Assembly (NCBI RefSeq): GCF_033115175.1
Contig: NC_084829.1
Location: 132,714,996 to 132,778,995 of the forward strand
Origin: Lepus europaeus
Lineage: Eukaryota; Chordata; Mammalia; Lagomorpha; Leporidae
Length of the DNA stretch: 64,000 nucleotides
Direction of reading: 5' to 3'
Under the pieces are notes generated by a model. The model was not told the DNA's origin. It did not search any database and saw nothing but the letters and a program-made list of their open reading frames with translations. Positions 47,466 through 58,611 of the stretch are shown piece after piece. The stretch's first letter is position 1. Each line of letters begins with the position of its first letter. Both the position numbers and the translations under genes were made by a program.

Positions 47466-47758
47466 TTTCTAAAGATGTATTTGATTTATTTGCAAGTCAG
47501 AGTTACAGAGAGAAGAGAGGGAGTGAGAGAGAGAAAGTCTTCTATCACTAGTTCACTCCCCAAATGGCCACAATGGCAGTACTGGACCAGGCTGAAGCCA
47601 GGAGCCAAGAGATTCATTCAGGTCTCCACATGGGTGGCAGTAACCTAAATACTTGGGTCACCTTCTGCTGCTTTTCCCAGTCCACTAGCAGGGAGCTGGG
47701 TCAGAAGTGGAACAGCGAGGACACGGACTAGCACACCCACTATGCCACTACCTTGACC
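47466..47758 (-). mobile_element. C-SINE, reverse
   Basis: Starts at the reversed tail near the MITE and ends with a short head CCACTACCTTGACCC. Part of the head region is lost. Confidence 0.78.
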
Positions 47759-49495
47759 CTTGTTCATGTTTCCTTATTTAATAGTTTTGCTGACCTTGCC
47801 CTCTATCCATTTTGAGCAGAGAAAATGTAGAATAGGAGAGATTGGTGGGAGGAGAAACTGGCTGGTGGCACATGAAGACAACATGTCACTTATTCAAATG
47901 GTAAAGGTACATGAGGTTCATGTGGCTTGGAGAACATGTGGAAGGTAGTCGGGCTTGGCTTTTCCTGAAGGTGCCCCCATTCAAGGATGCATGAACTGTC
48001 TGTGACACAGAAGTTGAGGAGAAAGTGTCCAAATCAGAGAAAGCATGAGCCTCTGGTAAACTGGGGGAATGGGGCTGTCTCCTGGAGAGATAGCTGCAGA
48101 ATTCAGGCTTGCATTGCATGAGACAGCCGTAATTCTGAGGCTCAATATACATAAGTCATGATCACCAAGTAGAACTTACAAAGAAATCATTATTTTGTTC
48201 CCTTCTTTCTACTCTCTCTTTCTCTTTATGAAATAGAAGCAGAAATGGATAGTGGATGTGGAATTAAAATAAATATTATCCTTCCTTAAAAAGGAAACAT
48301 TTTGAGGTTATAGCTCTTTACTCCAGGCAGGGAGCTCAGGAGCACTCCAGTATTTATGGAGAAAACTTTTAAAGTGGAGTTTCCTAAAACTGAAATTTTT
48401 AACACTTTGAGTAGGCAAGTATGAGTCCTGTTTAGATGCAACTAAGGGATGAAAGAAGGAAGATGTGCTAGACCACACTTGAAAGCTGTCATTGCATCAA
48501 AAATAATTTCTTATTGTTTCTCACTCTACTCAAATATTCTATAAGCAGTTAATGTGTATGATTAAGATAATCTTGTCAAACACAAATGGGTTATATAAAG
48601 AGACAAGTTGAACACCCACTCCATTGTAAACTAACTTTAAGAATTGCTCAGACCATTACCTAGATAAATTGATTGCAAATAATCAATGCCCACAGCTCTT
48701 GATTTACAGTTTAACACTTTGACTCTGCTGTGTGCTTGGTTGCTCTACCTTCTAATCCAAAGAGACAAGGATACAAAACAGTTCTGTCCCTTTCCTCTCA
48801 TTAACAAACTTCTGAGCATGGGTACTGCAATGGTCATGGGGCATCATTATCACATCTGTTTTTTCCTTGGCCATAACAAGAAATGTTTCACACTCTCAGT
48901 CACTGGGGAGGTGATTTACTTAGTGGATTTAATTTAGGAATGACCTTTAAGAGTCCACAACTTACAAATTAGCGTGAAGTGTAGACATGAGACTGAAAAC
49001 TTTGGCTGATGCAAGATAACCAAAACTTTGTCTCCAAACTCTGTCCTGCAAATGAAAGTCATAAACCCCTGGAAACACAACTTATGCCAAATTTTGATCA
49101 TAACTGACACAAATCCATTTACTGGAGATGGCCATACGAAGAAGAGCAGAACAGTCACTTATGTGCAAAGGTTTTAAAAGCATTGGAAAGCACTTTTAAT
49201 TAACATTCCATCTAACCTTGGACTTTATTTATGACAAAGCACAAATATGAAAGTATAAATTAACCTAGATCCCCTAATAAATGTAGATGGTATAGCTTAA
49301 AAGGTAGAATAATCAAAATGCCACAAATATTGATACAACATGTTCATCTAACTCTACTATTAGGGACTTTTTTGTCGGAATCTGCCTGAAATTGTATTCT
49401 CACAAGCTTTGTCTCTCACCTTTGGAGTACTTATTAGCACTAGTGTGAATGTTATCAATCTCTCTATTTGATTGTTTAAAAATTGTTTCCTGGAG
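47759..49495. other. Intergenic, no feature seen
   Basis: Unique-looking DNA with only chance frames. No gene or nameable repeat recognised. Confidence 0.4.
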
Positions 49496-49916
49496 GTGGG
49501 CATTTGGCCTAGTGATTAAGAAATCAGTTAGAACACATACACACCACATCAGAGCACCTGGATTCAACTCCACTTTGCAATTTTGTTCTACTGTGGACAC
49601 TGGGAGAGGGTGGTGATGACTTAAGGCATATGTACACATATGTATACACACACACACATATACATACACACATACAGAGAGGGAGAGAGAGAGAAGGATG
49701 GATCTTCTGCTGGTTCACTCTCCAAATGTCTGCAACAGCCAGGGCTAGGCCAACCTGAAACCAGAAGCACTTGGACAATCATCCACTACCTTCCTTGGTG
49801 CATTAGCAAGGAGCTGGATCAGAAACATAGCAGATGGGATTCGAACCCACATTCTGACATGGGATGCTGGTGTCTCATGCAGTGGTTTAACCTGCTGCAC
49901 TACAATGCTGGCCCTG
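49496..49916. mobile_element. SINE halves in opposite orientation around a CA repeat
   Basis: 49496 to about 49628 is a forward SINE head. About 49629-49680 is CA-rich (CACACACACACATATACATA). About 49681-49916 is a reverse SINE body and head ending AATGCTGGCCC. The two halves can pair as a hairpin. Confidence 0.72.
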
Positions 49917-49966
49917 CAAAAATTTTGTTTAAAAAAGAATCATTTCTCTCTTAAGATTACAAGCTC

Positions 49967-50291
49967 GGTCGGCGCTGTGGCTCAACAGGCTAATCCTCTG
50001 CCTTGCGGCGCCGGCACACCGGGTTCTAGTCCCGGTTGGGGCGCCGGATTCTATCCCGGTTGCCCCTCTTCCAGGCCAGCTCTCTACTATGGTCCAGGAA
50101 GGCAGTGGAGGATGGCCCAAGTCCTTGGGCCCTGCACCCGTATGGGAGACCAGGAGAAGCACCTGGCTCCTGGCTTAGGATCAACGTGATGCGCTGGCCG
50201 CAGCGGCCACTGGAGGGTGAACCAACGGCAAAAAGGAAGACCTTTCTCTCTGTCTCTCTCTCTCTCACTATCCACTCTGCCTGTCAAAAAA
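49967..50291 (+). mobile_element. C-SINE, young GC-rich subfamily, forward
   Basis: GGTCGGCGCTGTGGCTCAAC to CTGCCTGTCAAAAAAAAA. ATTAYAAGCTC flanks both ends. High CpG retention. Confidence 0.9.
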
Positions 50292-50517
50292 AAAATTATA
50301 AGCTCCATAAGGATAGAGATCATAGCTGTTTTGTTCATAACTTTATACCCAGTTACTGTCATTCAATAAGTATGTTTTAAATAAGTGAAATAATCAATGA
50401 CTAAACCTCAAAATGAAGGAGGGTGATGTAAAGTTGTTTCTCTACTCAAAATGGATAAAAATTATCACATAATAATTTTTGTTACCTAGAAGAACTCAAA
50501 GCAGGTAAAGGAGGATT

Positions 50518-50700
50518 GAGGTTTGTCCCCAGAGGACATCTGGCCATGTCTGGAGATGTGTTTGGTTGTCATAACTGATTTTATTGGCATCTAACAGCAG
50601 GAATGCACCCAGATACCATACAATGAACAGATGCCTTCCCATATCAGAGAGTAACCAGAACTCAAATGTCAGTAGCGCTTAAGTTGAAAAAACTTGGCTC
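50518..50700 (+). mobile_element. MER5A-like DNA transposon fossil (hAT)
   Basis: GAGGACATCTGGCCATGTCT, GGTTGTCATAACTG, TTGGCATCTAACAGCAGG and CAAATGTCAGTAGCGC match MER5A in order. Confidence 0.8.
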
Positions 50701-51424
50701 AGGATTTTGTCTACTCAAGTAGTTGACATCATTTCACAAAATCGGACACTGAGAAAAGTTAGAAGAGATCTGAAAGAATATTTGGTTAAGAGCATTACTT
50801 TCATTGACAAGGAATTGGATAACCAGGTGGATTAATAATAATGCTCATCATTCTTTATAACTTGAAGGGTAAGTTCACAGATATTGCAAAGCCAATTTTG
50901 CACTAGGAAGAGTATTCTGCTCTTTCCTTCGAAAACTAAATAACGTTCTCTTGTTCCGCGTTGTTCTAGCACCGCCAAGTGTGGGCAAGTCACCAGGGAA
51001 TCTGTTCCCATATTCCAGCTTTCTGCTGTCACTTCATTTTCTGACCTTTCTTAGACATTGGACATAGAAAAGGCAATCATGAGGAGCCACACACAAACAA
51101 ATGTGTAGCCAGAGGACTCACTGTCCATTTGCCACATGGATGGAGAGTCGAAGTGTGTGTGTTCCAGTGACAATGTCTTGAGAGGAGGAATAATGTCTTT
51201 CCACCAGCTACTTAGAAATAATGAGCAGATGAATATTCTTTAATGCTTTTTGTAACATTTTCATCAATATCAAGTTGCCACCACTATGTTAATATTTTCT
51301 GCTATTTGGTAGCCAGTGCTGATGCAAAAACGATCTATTATAAGACAGAAAGAGTGGAGTTGACTCTCAGAGTTTGTAACCTATTGGACCAGATGACAAA
51401 ATGTTAATGGAAACAGCTGCATTT
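50701..51424. other. Intergenic, no feature seen
   Basis: No gene or nameable repeat recognised. Confidence 0.4.
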
Positions 51425-51661
51425 GGAACAGAAATTAAGATGTTACTGAGGACACCCTCATCCCATATGGGAATGCCTGAGTCAAGTCCCAGATCCACTC
51501 TTGATTCCAGGTTCCTACTAATGCACACCTTGGGAAGCAGCAGGTAATGGCTCAGTAGTTGGGTTCCTACCACTGATGTGGGAGACCTGTACTGAGTTCC
51601 TAGATCTTGGCTTCAGCCTGGGCCAGTCCTGCTTGTTGCAGGCATTTTAAGAGTAAACCAG
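51425..51661 (+). mobile_element. Older SINE, forward, interrupted
   Basis: Body from CATCCCATATGGGAATGCCT to AGAGTAAACCAG. The tail (about 52008-52060, CTCTCTCTGTG...AAACAAAGAAATA) lies beyond the next SINE. Confidence 0.7.
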
Positions 51662-51909
51662 GGGCCAGTGCTGTGGCACAGTTGGTTAAAGCCCTGGCTT
51701 GCAGCACCAGCATCCTATATGGGCACTGATTCAGCTGTTCCACTTTCAATCTAGCTCTCTTCTGTGGCCTGGGAAGGCAGTAACAAGTGGCCCAAGTGCG
51801 TGGACCCCTACACCTATGTGGGAGACCCAAAGAGGCTCTTGGTTCCTGGCTTCAGATCGGCTCAGTTCTGGCCGCTGCAGTCATTTGGGGGAGTGAACCA
51901 GAGGTTGGA

Positions 51910-51948
<39 letters not shown>

Positions 51949-52005
51949 GTTCTACCTCTCTCTCTAACTCAGTCTTTCAAATAAATAAAATAAATCTTTA
52001 AAAAA
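51662..52005 (+). mobile_element. C-SINE, forward, nested, with TC repeat
   Basis: GGGCCAGTGCTGTGGCACAG to AAATAAATCTTTAAAAAAAG. A perfect TC run occupies about 51910-51945. Confidence 0.87.
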
Positions 52006-52084
52006 AGGCAAAGCAATCAACAGGAGCTCTCTCTGTGTTTGCTCAGATTCTCAGATAAACAAAGAAATACATTTTTAAAGATCA

Positions 52085-52600
52085 TGAAAAAAATGGAAGT
52101 AAAAGAAATTTATTTTGGTGAAAAATTTTTAAATCCAGACATATGACATTTTTAAATCCATACATATGAAAGGTCTACAAAAAGTTCATGAACATGTGTA
52201 TTATGAAAAAAACTGTGTGAATTTTAAAAGTTTTTGGTGGGAGGCCCCACTGTGGCACAGCAGGTTAAGCCCTCACCTGCAGCATCCCAGCTGCTCCACT
52301 TTTGATCCAGTCCCCTGTTATTGTGCCTAGGAAAGCATCAAGCATCAGAAGATGATCCAAGTGCTTGGGCCCCTGCACCTATGTGGGAGATGTGGATGAA
52401 GCTCTTGGCCACTGGTTTTGATTTGGCTTAGCCCCAACCATTGAGGCCATTAGGGGAGTGTACCAGAGAATGGAAGATCTCTCTTTGCCTCTAGCTCTCT
52501 CTCTCTCTGTGTAACTCTGCCTTTCAAATAAACAGAATAAATCTTAACAAGAAGTTTTTGACACCAAAATAAATTTATCTTTGTTTCAACTAATTAACTT
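52085..52600. mobile_element. Mariner-like MITE, split by a SINE
   Basis: The family arms appear as AAAAAATGGAAGTAAAAG, TTATTTTGGTGAAAAATTTT and CAAAAAGTTCATGAACATG. After the SINE comes GACACCAAAATAAATTTATC. The arms are inverted relative to each other. Confidence 0.6.
52237..52551 (+). mobile_element. C-SINE, forward, nested in the MITE
   Basis: Starts GTGGGAGGCCCCACTGTGGC and ends AATAAATCTTAACAAG. The 9-bp target AAGTTTTTG is repeated at 52228-52236 and 52552-52560. Confidence 0.87.
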
Positions 52601-52663
52601 TATGTATTTATTTATTTGTATGCACACACACATGCATATACATAAAAAAGAAAGAGAGTGATG

Positions 52664-52992
52664 GGGCCGGCACAGTGGTGCAGCAGGTTAACGCCCTGGC
52701 CTGAAGCGCCGGCATCCCATATGGGTGCCGGTTCGAGACCCGGCTGTTTCACTTTCTATCCAGCTCTCTGCTATGGCCTGGGAAAGCAGTGGAAGATGGC
52801 CCAAGTCCTTGGGCACCTGCCATTGTGTGGGAGACCCGGAAGAAGCTCCTGGCTCCTGGCTTCAGATCAGCACAACTCTGGCCATTCTGGCCAATTGGGG
52901 AGTGAACCACTGGATGGTAGACCTCTCTCTCTGCCTCTCCTCTCTCTGTGTAACTCTTTCAAATAAATAAATAAATAAACCCTTTAAAAAAA
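52664..52992 (+). mobile_element. C-SINE, forward
   Basis: Near-consensus copy (GGGGCCGGCACAGTGGTGCA to AAATAAACCCTTTAAAAAA). Confidence 0.9.
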
Positions 52993-53252
52993 GAAGAAAT
53001 CACTCATCTACTCGCTTACTAACCAAATGCCCTCAGCAGCCCTCGCTGGAACATATTGAAGCAGGACCTCAATCTGGGTCTCCCACGTAGGTGGCAGGGA
53101 CCCAAATACTTGAACCATCACCTGTTACTTCCCAGAGTGTTTAATATCAGAAAGGTGGAAACAGGAGCAGAGTCAGGACTTGAACCCAGGCACTCTGATA
53201 TGAGATGCAGGTATTCCATGTGGCCTTTTAAACACTGTGCAAAACACCTGCC
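52993..53252 (-). mobile_element. Older SINE, reverse
   Basis: AGAGTGTTTAATATCAG and GACTTGAACCCAGGCACTCT, ending AAAACACCTGCCC. It may continue on the far side of the preceding SINE (52600-52660). Confidence 0.72.
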
Positions 53253-53285
53253 CAAACATATTTTTTAAAAAATTCCCATGAATTT

Positions 53286-55262
53286 GTTGCAAATGACTGG
53301 GTTTCGTTGTTTCTTACTGCTGTATAGTATTCTATGGAGTACATGTCCCATAATTTCTTTATCCAGTCTACTGTTGATGGGCATTTGGGTTGGTTCCAGG
53401 TCTTAGCTATTGTGAATTGAGCTGCATTAAACATTAATGTGCAGATGGCTTTTTTATTTGCCAAATTAATTTCCTTTGGGTAAATTCCAAGGAGTGGGAT
53501 GGCTGGGTTGTATGGTAGGGTTATATTCATGTTTCTGAGGAATCTCCAGACAGACTTCCATAGTGGCTTAACCAGTTTGCATTCCCACCAACAGTGGGTT
53601 AGTGTCCCTTTTTCCCCACATCCTCTCCAGCATCTGTTGTTGGTAGATTTCTGAATGTGAGCCATTTTGACAGGGGTGAGGTGAAACCTCATTGTGGTTT
53701 TGATTTGCATTTCTCTGATTGCTAGTGATCTTGAACATTTTTTCATGTGTCTGTTGGCCATTTGGATTTCCTCTTTTGAAAAATGTCTATGAGGTCCTTG
53801 GCCCATCTCTTAAGTGGGTTGTTTGTTTTGTTGTTGTGGATTTTCTTGATTTCTTTGTAGATTCTGGTTATCAATCCTTTATCTGTAGTATAGTTTGCGA
53901 ATATTTTTTCCCATTCTGTTGGTTGCCTCTTCACTTTCCTGACTGTTTCTTTTGAAGTACAGAAACTTCTCAATTTGATGCAATCCCAAATGTTAATTTT
54001 GGTTTTGACTGCCTGTGCTGCTGGAGTATTTTCCAGGAAGTCTTTGCCTGTGCCTATATCTTGCAGGGTTTCTCCAATGCTCTCTAATAATTTGATGGTT
54101 TCAGGTCGTAGATTTAAGTCTTTAATCCATGTTGAGTGAATTTTTGTGTAAGGTGATAGGTATGGGTCTTGCTTCAAGCTTCTGCACGTGGAAATCTAAT
54201 TTTCCCAGCACCATTTATTGAATAGGCTGTCCTTATCCCAGGGATTAGATTTGGATCTTTGGTCAAATATAAGTTGGCTGTAGATGTTTGGATTGATTTC
54301 TGGTGTTTCTATTCTGTTCCATTGGTCTATCCATCTGTTTCTGTACCAGTACCATGCTGTTTTGATAACAACTGCCCTGTAGTATGTCCTGAAATCAGGT
54401 ATTGTGATGCCTCCGGCTTTGTTTTTATTGTACAGGATTGCTTTGGCTATTCGAGGTCTTCTGTGTCTCCATATGAATTTCAGCATCATTTTTTCCAGAT
54501 CTGAGAAGAAGGTCTTTGGTATTTTGATTGGTATTGCATTGAATGTATAAATTGCTTTTGGGAGAATAGACATTTTGATGATGTTGATTCTTCCAATCCA
54601 TGAGCATGGAAGATTTCTCCATTTTTTGATATCCTCTTCTATTTCTTTCTGTAAGGTTTTGTAGTTTTCATCGTAGAGATCTTTAACGTCTTTGGTTAAG
54701 TTTATTCCAAGGTATTTGATTGTTTTTGTAGCTATTGTGAATGGGATTGATTTTAGAAGTTCTTCCTCAGCCGTGGCATTGCCTGTGTATACAAAGGCTG
54801 TTGATTTTTGTGCATTGATTTTATATCCTGCTACTTTGCCAAACTCTTCGATGAGTTCCAGCAGTCTCTTAGTAGAGTTCTTTGGGTCCCCTAAATAAAG
54901 AATCATATCATCTGCAAAGAGGGATAGTTTGAGTTCTTCCTTCCCGATTTGTATCCCTTTAATTTCTTTTTCTTGCCTATTAGCTCTGGCCAAAACTTCC
55001 AGAACTATATTGAATAGCAGTGGTGAGAGTGGGCATCCCTGTCTGGTACCAGATTTCAGTGGAAATGCTTCCAACTTTTCCCCATTCAATAGGATGTTGG
55101 CCGTGGGCTTTTCATAAATTGCTTTGATTGTATTGAGGAATGTTCCTTCCATACCCAGTTTGCTTAGAGTTTTCATCATGAAAGGGTGTTGTATTTTATC
55201 AAATGCTTTCTCTGCGTCTATTGAGAGAATCATATGGTTTTTCTTCTGCAGTCTGTTAATGG
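53286..55262 (-). pseudogene. L1 ORF2 fragment (reverse transcriptase to C-terminal Cys domain)
   Basis: ORF2p is the L1 endonuclease/reverse transcriptase. A 345-codon frame (54196-55233, reverse) runs from [20 protein letters not shown] through the catalytic FADDMI to WCWEN. A second frame (53743-54177) and a third (53228-53806) continue to the Cys motif [18 protein letters not shown]. Only about two frame breaks are seen over 2 kb. The endonuclease and the first RT motifs are missing through truncation. Confidence 0.9.
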
Positions 55263-55457
55263 AGCAATCTGGAAAACATCATGCTGAGTGAATTAAGCCA
55301 GTCCCAAAGAGAAAAATATCATTTGTTTTCCCTGATCGGTGACAGCTGAGCACCAAAGGGGAAACCTGTTAAGTAAAATGGACACTATAAGAAACAATGA
55401 ACTGATCAGCTCTTTTCCTGACTTTAGATGTACAATGTAATACTTTATCCTTTTTAG

Positions 55458-55482
55458 TATTTGTTGTTGTTGTTGTTGTTGT
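55458..55482 (+). repeat. GTT trinucleotide repeat
   Basis: About eight units of TTG inside the L1 3' UTR. Confidence 0.85.
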
Positions 55483-57012
55483 TCTAGTACTAGTGATTGA
55501 ACTCTGTAATTCACATACAATTATTCTTAGGTGTTTAAATTTTAACTGAAAAGTGATCCCTGTTAAATTTCAGAGTGGAAAAAGAGAGGGAGGAGATGAA
55601 CAATTTGGAACATGCTCAATCAGACTTGCCACAAATGGTGGAGTTAGCAATGTGCCAGGGGATTCCAACACAATCCCATCAAGGTGGCATCTACCAATGC
55701 CATCGCACTAGTCCAAGTGATCAATTTCAGCTCACAATTGATGGCTCTGATAGGTCTAAGAGTCAAAGGGATCACACAAACAAGATAAGTGTCTGCTAAG
55801 ACTAACTGATAGAATCAAAAAGGGAGAGAAAGATCCAACATGGGAAGCAGGATACACAGCAGACTCATAGAATGGCAGATGTCCTAAACAACACTCTGGC
55901 CTCAGAATCAGCCCTCAAGGCATTCAGATCTGGCTGAAGAGCCCATGAGAGTATAGTAGGCATGGAAAGCCAAGATATCATGGAAAAAAAAAAAGACCTA
56001 AATGAAAGATCTCTGTGAGTGAGATCCCAGTGGAAAGAACGGGGCCATCAAAGAAGGAGGTACCTTTCTCTGAAGGGAGGAGAGAACTTCCACTTTGACT
56101 ATGACCCTATCGGAATAAGATCAAAGTCAGCGAACTCTAAAGGCTTCCATAGCCCTGGCAACTCATGACTAGAGCCTAGGGAGATTACTGACGCCATGAA
56201 CAGGAGTGTCAAATTGTTAAGTCAGCAACAGGAGTCACTGTGTACTTACACCCCATGTGGGATCTGTCCTTAATGTGTTGTCTAATGTGAAGTGATGCTA
56301 TAACTAGTACTGAAACAGTATTTTTATACTTTGTGTTTCTGTGTGGGTACAAACTGATGAGGTCTTCACTAATTATATACTGAATCCATCTTCTGTATAA
56401 AAAGAGAATTGGAAATGAAAAAAAACAACCTGGTGTTAAATTGGAAATGGCATAGAAAATTAATTAATTTTTTTTAAAAACTATTATGTAGGATCTCTGT
56501 CTTTAATGTGCTGTACATTGTTGTTTAATGCTATAATTAGTACTCCAATGGTAGTTTTTTCACTTTATGTTGCTATATGGGGGCAAACTGTTGAAATCGT
56601 TACCTAATATATACTAAACTGATCTTCTGTATATAAAGAGAATTGAAAATTAATCTTTATGTGAATGGAAGGGGAAAGGGTGCGGGAAAGGGGAGGGTTG
56701 CAGGTGGGAGGGAAGTTATGGGAGGGGGGAAGCCATTGTAACCCATAAGCTGTACTTTGGAAATTTATATTCATTAAATGAAAGTTAAAAAAAATTCCCA
56801 TGAATTTTTAAGTGCCCTCATATCTTTGTAATAAAGAAAACCACTGAGGCAGGTAAATCACGATTGAGAACACAGAAATGTATCAATTTATTTACTAAGA
56901 AAAGAGAAACTTTTGGCCTAAAATAAATGATGGCAATAGAATGCAATCTAGAGTGGAGACATGTCTGGTAGAATAGTTTGCTTAATAATCACTGTTGAAA
57001 TAATCTTAGTAG

Positions 57013-57138
57013 TTCACACTTTGCACTATAGGGATTCCATGATGGGATTATTTTTCCCATTGATGACATTTATTTAGTTGGACTCACAACATCCTTTGGG
57101 TGGTAGTAATGCAGGATGGACAGCATATACATAAAACT
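57013..57138 (+). promoter_or_regulatory. TAAR6: TAAR6 putative promoter block
   Basis: 57013-57038 is the shared block (TTCACACTTTGCACTATAGG, then GATTCC). The TATA-like ACATAAAACT is at 57129-57138. A good 5' splice site, TTG|GTGAGTT, is at 57201-57210. A 3' splice site (CCTTCCCCCCAG) ends at 57352, 70 nt before the ATG. The inferred intron is about 149 bp. Confidence 0.5.
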
Positions 57139-57422
57139 AACAGGATTAAAAAGATATTGATGACTAAAAGGAAAATTTATCAAATTAAGGAGATAAGTCA
57201 TTGGTGAGTTGAAATATATCCCAAGTGCAATTGTATAATATAAAATTTGCTGGATTTTATTTTGTTACAGAAAACATTTCGATTTGTGCTACAGATAGAG
57301 TCTGATAATTTCTTGGGGTATCCTGGTGGATTTATGGGAACCTTCCCCCCAGGAGTATTGAAAATTAGAACCATACACTGAGAATCAAAAAGGACAAAAC
57401 TTCAAACATAAACAGTAGCAGC

Positions 57423-58460
57423 ATGAGCAGCAACTGGTCCCCACCAGCTGCTGGGCAGCTCTGCTACGACAACGTGAACGGGTCCTGCGTGAAGATGCCC
57501 TACTCGCCGGCTCCCCGGGTGCTCCTCTACGCAGTGTTTGGCTTTGGGGTTGTGCTGGCCATCTTTGGGAACCTCCTGGTGATGATCTCAATCCTCCACT
57601 TCCGGCAGCTGCACTCTCCCACCAATTTCCTCATCGCCTCCCTGGCCGGTGCCGACTTCCTGGTGGGTGCGACCGTGATGCCCTTCAGCATGGTCAGGTC
57701 TGTGGAGAGCTGCTGGTATTTTGGGAGAAGTTTCTGCACTTTGCACACGTGCTGTGATGTGGCTTTTTGCTACTCTTCTCTTTTCCACTTGTGCTTCATC
57801 TCCATCGACAGGTACATTGCTGTCACTGACCCTTTGGTCTATCCCACCAAGTTCACCGTGTCTGTGTCCGGAATTTGCATTGGCATCTCCTGGATCCTGC
57901 CCCTGGTGTACAGCGGGGCTGTGTTCTACACAGGTGCCTATGACGATGGACTGGAGGAATTATCCAGTGCCGTTAACTGTATAGGAGGTTGTCAGACAGT
58001 TGTAAATCAAAACTGGGTGTTGATAGATTTTCTGTCCTTCTTTGTACCTACCTTAGTGATGATAATTCTCTATGGTAATATTTTTCTGGTGGCTAGACAG
58101 CAGGCTCAAAAGATTGAAAACATTGGTAGCAAAGCACAATCATCTTCAGAAAGTTACAAAGCCAGAGTGGCCAAACGAGAGAGAAAAGCAGCTAAAATCC
58201 TGGGCATCACGGTGATAGCATTTATGATTTCATGGTTACCATATAGCATTGATTCATTAATTGATGCCTACATGGGCTTCATAACCCCAGCCTATATTTA
58301 TGAGATTTGTGTTTGGTGTGCTTATTATAACTCAGCCATGAACCCTTTGATTTATGCTTTATTTTACCCATGGTTTAAGAAAGCTATAAAAGTTATTGTC
58401 AGTGGTCAGGTTTTAAAGAACAGTTCGGCAACCATGAATTTGTTTTCTGAACAAGTGTAA
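57423..58460 (+). CDS. TAAR6: Trace amine-associated receptor 6
   Basis: A 345-residue intact olfactory amine receptor close to mammalian TAAR6 along its length ([49 protein letters not shown]). N50, D78, D112 (3.32), DRY 129-131, D202 in TM5, and NSAMNPLIY at 303-311 are present. D112 with D202 is the two-acid arrangement proposed for diamine ligands. N19 lies in an N-glycosylation sequon. The first 540 bases are GC-rich and about 97 percent identical by eye to the gene at 37491. The second half is AT-rich and has the usual TAAR6 sequence. Confidence 0.95.
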   Translation: MSSNWSPPAAGQLCYDNVNGSCVKMPYSPAPRVLLYAVFGFGVVLAIFGNLLVMISILHFRQLHSPTNFLIASLAGADFLVGATVMPFSMVRSVESCWYFGRSFCTLHTCCDVAFCYSSLFHLCFISIDRYIAVTDPLVYPTKFTVSVSGICIGISWILPLVYSGAVFYTGAYDDGLEELSSAVNCIGGCQTVVNQNWVLIDFLSFFVPTLVMIILYGNIFLVARQQAQKIENIGSKAQSSSESYKARVAKRERKAAKILGITVIAFMISWLPYSIDSLIDAYMGFITPAYIYEICVWCAYYNSAMNPLIYALFYPWFKKAIKVIVSGQVLKNSSATMNLFSEQV

Positions 58461-58611
58461 ACAATTGGAATGAGGAAGTTGAAGATATGTGTAAAATTTC
58501 CAAATGAAATGCATTTTAAAAACTCAAGTAAAACTGATATCAGAGTAATATAACCATCTTCAAATTAGGTAGAACAAATCACTGCTTTCCAGTCTTGTTA
58601 AGATATGCACC

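Larger units (their letters stand above)
53286..56788 (+). mobile_element. Young L1, 5'-truncated and 5'-inverted (twin priming)
   Basis: A perfect 19-bp target AAAAAATTCCCATGAATTT flanks the element (53267-53285 and 56789-56807). The 5' part (53286 to about 55265) is inverted and encodes ORF2 on the minus strand. The rest (about 55268-56788) is forward, from the last ORF2 codons through the 3' UTR to the A-tail. The two parts meet at neighbouring L1 positions: QSFATN... at 53286-53320 and [17 protein letters not shown] at 55271. This is the standard outcome of twin priming. The 3' UTR end occurs twice (about 56230-56420 and 56470-56788). Confidence 0.92.
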
